Part shown: positions 31,160 through 34,068 of the stretch, piece after piece
How the letters are laid out: each line of letters opens with the position of its first letter
Numbering within the stretch: position 1 is the first letter of the stretch
Assembly: GCA_964202895.1 (NCBI GenBank)
Contig: CAXNJM010000003.1
Span: 1-34,068 of the forward strand
DNA from: JAJTDS01 sp964202895
Lineage (GTDB): Bacteria > Pseudomonadota > Alphaproteobacteria > Rickettsiales > UBA1997
Length of the DNA: 34,068 nt
Direction of reading: 5' to 3'
The notes under the pieces: model-generated
The model's database searches: none
Seen by the model: the letters and a program-made list of their open reading frames with translations, nothing else
What the model was told of the DNA's origin: nothing
Made by a program: the position numbers and the translations under genes

Positions 31160-32090
31160 AACGGGAGACATTGATATTGGCGGGTTTGTAGTAATTAATG
31201 CTTATATGTTGCAGTTATACCAACCCCTTAACTGGCTGGGTTCAGTCTATAGAGAAATTAGACAAGCATTAACTGATATGGAAAATATGTTTAGCTTGTT
31301 GGAAATTTCACCCACATCCCAAGATGTTTTTGAAAAAATACCACAAAGCGATAGTACTGAGATTAAATTTGATAATGTTAGTTTCGATTATAACATCCGC
31401 CGAACGATTATTAAAAATATCTCATTTGTAGTTCCTAATGGCAAAAAAGTTGCACTGGTTGGACCCACAGGAGCTGGAAAATCAACCATTAGCAGATTAC
31501 TTTTTAAATTTTACGAACCTAAAGAGGGAGGGATTTATATTAACAATATTAATATCAATAAAATCTCTCAAGAGTCTTTACGAGAAATAATTGGTGTGGT
31601 TCCTCAAGATACTGTCTTATTTAACGATACAATTTATTACAACATAGCTTTTGGAAAAACTACTGCTAGCAAAGAAGAGGTTATTAGTGCTGCTAAAAAT
31701 GCAGATATACATGATTTCATATCAATTTTACCAGATGGCTATCAAACAATTGTTGGAGAGCGAGGATTAAAATTATCTGGTGGAGAAAAACAACGAGTGG
31801 CTATTGCTAGAACTATTTTAAAAAATCCTAAAATATTCTTCTTTGATGAGGCAACCTCTGCTTTAGATACTAGTACTGAAAAAGAAATTCAAAAAAACTT
31901 AGAAAATATTTCTAAAAATAAGACAACTTTAATCATTGCGCACCGGCTCTCCACAGCTGCAAATGCTGATAATATAATTGTTCTTGATAAAGGTGTTATT
32001 ATTGAGCAAGGAACCCATGAAAGTTTATTATTAAAAAAAGGCAAATACTTTGAGATGTGGGAAAAGCAAAAACCTAAGTCTTCACTTTAA
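31131..32090 (+). CDS. Atm1-type ABC exporter, ATPase half (frameshifted)
   Basis: 319 codons continuing the same gene. The last membrane helix and the family motif QPLNWLGSVYREIRQALTDM (about residues 30-50) lead into the nucleotide-binding domain: Walker A GPTGAGKST, Q-loop VVPQDT, signature LSGGEKQR, Walker B FFFDEATSALD and switch IAHRLST. All catalytic elements are intact. The ATG at 31131 lies inside the conserved helix, so it is probably not a natural start. The whole protein would be about 593 residues, the normal length. With both halves well preserved, a sequencing error or a very recent mutation is more likely than an old pseudogene. Confidence 0.87.
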   Translation: MLVMSAYGIKTGDIDIGGFVVINAYMLQLYQPLNWLGSVYREIRQALTDMENMFSLLEISPTSQDVFEKIPQSDSTEIKFDNVSFDYNIRRTIIKNISFVVPNGKKVALVGPTGAGKSTISRLLFKFYEPKEGGIYINNININKISQESLREIIGVVPQDTVLFNDTIYYNIAFGKTTASKEEVISAAKNADIHDFISILPDGYQTIVGERGLKLSGGEKQRVAIARTILKNPKIFFFDEATSALDTSTEKEIQKNLENISKNKTTLIIAHRLSTAANADNIIVLDKGVIIEQGTHESLLLKKGKYFEMWEKQKPKSSL

Positions 32091-32122
32091 TATAGAAAAT
32101 CTAAATTATAAATCTACAAGGG

Positions 32123-32290
32123 TTAATAAGTTTGACCACGCTTCAATCCTGTACCTAAAAATATACCCCAACCTTCAAATTTTTTTTTATATGTAGAATC
32201 AACATTTCTTGGAATATCTTTTGGATGATTGCCAAAATTGTACCATTCTTTTCTAGAATTTAGTTTAAGAGATTGGGCATATTTTTTTTG
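32123..32290 (-). pseudogene. C-terminal remnant of a phage-integrase-repeat protein
   Basis: Reading the minus strand back from the TAA at 32123-32125 gives about 55 codons, YAQSLKLNSRKEWYNFGNHP, then PKDIPRNVDSTYKKKF and EGWGIFLGTGLKRGQTY. This matches the repeat unit known as phage-integrase repeat (INT_rpt): A-x-S-L-x-L-x-S-x-x-E-W, then IP, Y and W-G-x-F/W-L-G-T-G. No start codon or upstream part exists: the frame meets the TAG stop of the SulP gene at 32291. Its AT-rich composition is that of the window, not of SulP. So it is a truncated host gene cut at the junction with the transporter. Confidence 0.6.
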
Positions 32291-33955
32291 CTACTTTATA
32301 TGGATGATCTCCTTTGCCTTTTTGAGCGCTGCTTCATAGTTGGGGGCAAAACTTACATGTGTTTTACTTTCTTCTATATGAGCATTTTTTAACATGCTCA
32401 GGGGCTGAGGCTGAAGACCGCTCAAGATAATCTTTGTTCCATTATCGCCACATTGCTTGATAACAGATTCCAATGCACTTTCTCCGGTCGCATCCAGATA
32501 CGGCACAAGGCGCATTCTTAAGATCAAAACTTTGGGCATTTGCCCCATGGCTTTGAGCGTGTCAACCAGATCGGCGGCAACGCCAAAGAAAAACGGCCCT
32601 GTAATCTGAAAAACTTCCACACCTTTGGGTAAATCATGGCGCTGCGTTTCATATTCAGCCTCTTCATCATATAGCGCATTGGATTTGCGCCATTCGGATT
32701 TAATCTCCACGGCCTCGCTCATATGCTTCATGAAGAGCAGGCAGGCGAGTGTCACGCCCACGCCAATCGCCACCGTCAAATCTACCAGGACGGTCAGCAA
32801 AAAGGTCAAAACCATAACGGCGCGATCGGTGCGGGAAAGCCTGAAGATATGAATAAAATGCCCGATCTCACTCATTCCCCATGCAACAATAAACAGGATT
32901 GCCGCCAATGCAGCCAATGGCACAAAGGCCATAATATCCATGGCAAACAGCATAAACAGAAGTAAAAACATTGCATGAAAAATGCCCGCCATGGGAGTTT
33001 TTGCACCCGCTTTGATGTTGGTTGCTGTCCGCGCAATTGCCCCTGTTGCAGGAAGACCGCCAAACAAACTGGAGGCGATATTGGCAAAACCTTGTCCAAC
33101 CAACTCCTGATTGGAGCGGTGTTTAGTACCCGTCATGCCATCCGCGACCACGGCAGAGAGTAGTGCCTCAATCCCCGCCAAAAAGGCAATAGTAAAAGCG
33201 GATGGGATAACACTTTGTAACTTGGCAAAATCCCATGCAGGAAGCCGCGGCAACGGCAGACCCGTCTGTATATCAGGAAAGCGCGAACCAATGGTTTCAA
33301 CAGGGATATGAAATAAAGCTACAGCAACAGCAGATAAGGCAACAGCAATCAAATAGCCGGGTAGCTTTGGTGCAAAACGGCGCAAGGCAATAATGATCAA
33401 TAAAGCCGCCAGGCCAATTCCCAGCGTAGCCATGCTCACCGTATCCATCGCTTCAAAATAGGCTGTCCATTTCGGGATAAAATCGGCAGGAATAGTATCA
33501 ATCTGAAGCCCCAGAAAATCCTTCACTTGAGAGGAGGCAATAATCACCGCAATCCCCGCCGTAAAACCAGTGACCACTGGATGGGGGATGAATTTTATAA
33601 TCTGCCCCATACGGGCATAGCCAGCCACCAGCAAAATCACCCCCGCCATCAGGGTCGCCAGAATAAGCCCGTCATAGCCATGCTGGGCGATAACATTAAA
33701 GATCACAACAACAAAGGCTCCTGTAGGGCCGCCGATCTGCACCCGTGATCCGCCCAGAAAAGAAATCAGGAAGCCTGCAATTACAGCCGTGATCAAACCC
33801 TTGTCCGGTGAAGCACCGGAGGCAATCGCTAGCGCCATAGCGAGTGGCAGGGCAACAATGGCGACTGTCAGTCCCGCAATTGCATCACTGCGTAGATCTG
33901 ATGATGAGTAGCTGTTTTTAAGAAGGGTAAAAAGTTTAGGGGTAAATGTACTCAT
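32291..33955 (-). CDS. SulP-family anion transporter with STAS domain, foreign composition
   Basis: 554 residues. N-terminal SulP transmembrane domain (about residues 25-400), with the family motif region ALPLAMALAIASGASPDKG and LGGSRVQIGGPTGAFVVV. A C-terminal STAS domain follows (about 430-550: GVEVFQITGPFFFGVAADL, YLDATGESAL). SulP proteins carry sulfate, bicarbonate or other anions across the inner membrane; the substrate cannot be told from sequence. The start at 33955 (MSTFTPKLFTLL) is preferred over an in-frame ATG 27 codons upstream, whose polar extension is atypical. GC is near 50% and locally over 60%, against about 30% elsewhere, so the gene is horizontally acquired or joined by mis-assembly. 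Confidence 0.9.
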   Translation of the reverse strand: MSTFTPKLFTLLKNSYSSSDLRSDAIAGLTVAIVALPLAMALAIASGASPDKGLITAVIAGFLISFLGGSRVQIGGPTGAFVVVIFNVIAQHGYDGLILATLMAGVILLVAGYARMGQIIKFIPHPVVTGFTAGIAVIIASSQVKDFLGLQIDTIPADFIPKWTAYFEAMDTVSMATLGIGLAALLIIIALRRFAPKLPGYLIAVALSAVAVALFHIPVETIGSRFPDIQTGLPLPRLPAWDFAKLQSVIPSAFTIAFLAGIEALLSAVVADGMTGTKHRSNQELVGQGFANIASSLFGGLPATGAIARTATNIKAGAKTPMAGIFHAMFLLLFMLFAMDIMAFVPLAALAAILFIVAWGMSEIGHFIHIFRLSRTDRAVMVLTFLLTVLVDLTVAIGVGVTLACLLFMKHMSEAVEIKSEWRKSNALYDEEAEYETQRHDLPKGVEVFQITGPFFFGVAADLVDTLKAMGQMPKVLILRMRLVPYLDATGESALESVIKQCGDNGTKIILSGLQPQPLSMLKNAHIEESKTHVSFAPNYEAALKKAKEIIHIK

Positions 33956-34068
33956 AGTTGTTTTATTCTTTTCTTTACCAATAAATGTATCGTTAGTTTC
34001 TTCCGCGTATGTCTGCGTACACTGTCTTTCATACATTCTAATACCATTACGTGTTTCTACTTTACTTA
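33956..34068. other. Upstream flank of SulP, no gene seen
   Basis: These 113 bases before the transporter start return to a lower GC level, though with a few GC-rich words. An open extension of the SulP frame reaches an ATG at 34036, but its 27 residues look non-coding. No promoter, tRNA or integration site was recognised before the window ends. Confidence 0.4.

Noticed and set aside
33956..34036. 27-codon N-terminal extension of the SulP protein
   Set aside because: Polar, Asn/Thr/Lys-rich and unlike the family's N terminus; composition differs from the rest of the gene.

Overview
The window looks like a piece of a small, AT-rich alphaproteobacterial genome, plausibly SAR11-like (Pelagibacterales) or a relative. 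The reasons are the roughly 30% GC of most of the sequence, very tight and often overlapping genes, an Atm1-type ABC exporter, a small secreted protein of the GYTKxNGTYVxPHYRS type, and the tail of a protein carrying the phage-integrase repeat motif. No rRNA, tRNA or CRISPR was seen, so the taxonomy is inference.

From 1359 to 27953 lies one large type IV pilus locus, nearly all on the minus strand. Read in transcription order it starts with the assembly machine: a PilM-PilN fusion (27953), PilO, PilP with a long charged tail, a lipoprotein secretin, the extension ATPase PilB and the platform protein PilC. A block of six pilins follows (19983 to 16697), then the retraction ATPase PilT, the minor-pilin set FimT/GspH-PilV-PilW-PilX, an unknown secreted protein and a 1163-residue PilY1 whose von Willebrand A domain is split by an NHL-type propeller. 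After the plus-strand prepilin peptidase PilD comes a second block of twelve pilins (8375 to 1359). This block is interrupted by two small membrane-protein genes and the C-terminal remnant of a lost pilin.

The standout feature is the size and uniformity of the pilin set: 18 major-type pilins plus 4 minor ones, 22 prepilins in about 18.6 kb. The first 54 mature residues of the 18 align without a gap, and 16 of them have cysteine at exactly mature position 54. All 22 proteins have an even number of cysteines, while the heads beyond residue 54 differ widely. Eleven of the 18 have Ala instead of Gly before the cleavage site. This suggests a repertoire of disulfide-braced heads on an interchangeable spine, served by one secretion and assembly machine.

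The flanks are ordinary by comparison. At the left are a short STGPKT-motif protein with a structured leader and a secreted EF-hand protein. At the right are an outer-membrane barrel gene and an Atm1-type exporter, each broken by an apparent one-base insertion, plus a small secreted protein, a lipoprotein and a membrane protein. The right end (32291-33955) holds a SulP anion transporter of clearly higher GC, abutting a 5'-truncated remnant of an AT-rich gene. That points to horizontal transfer or an assembly join.
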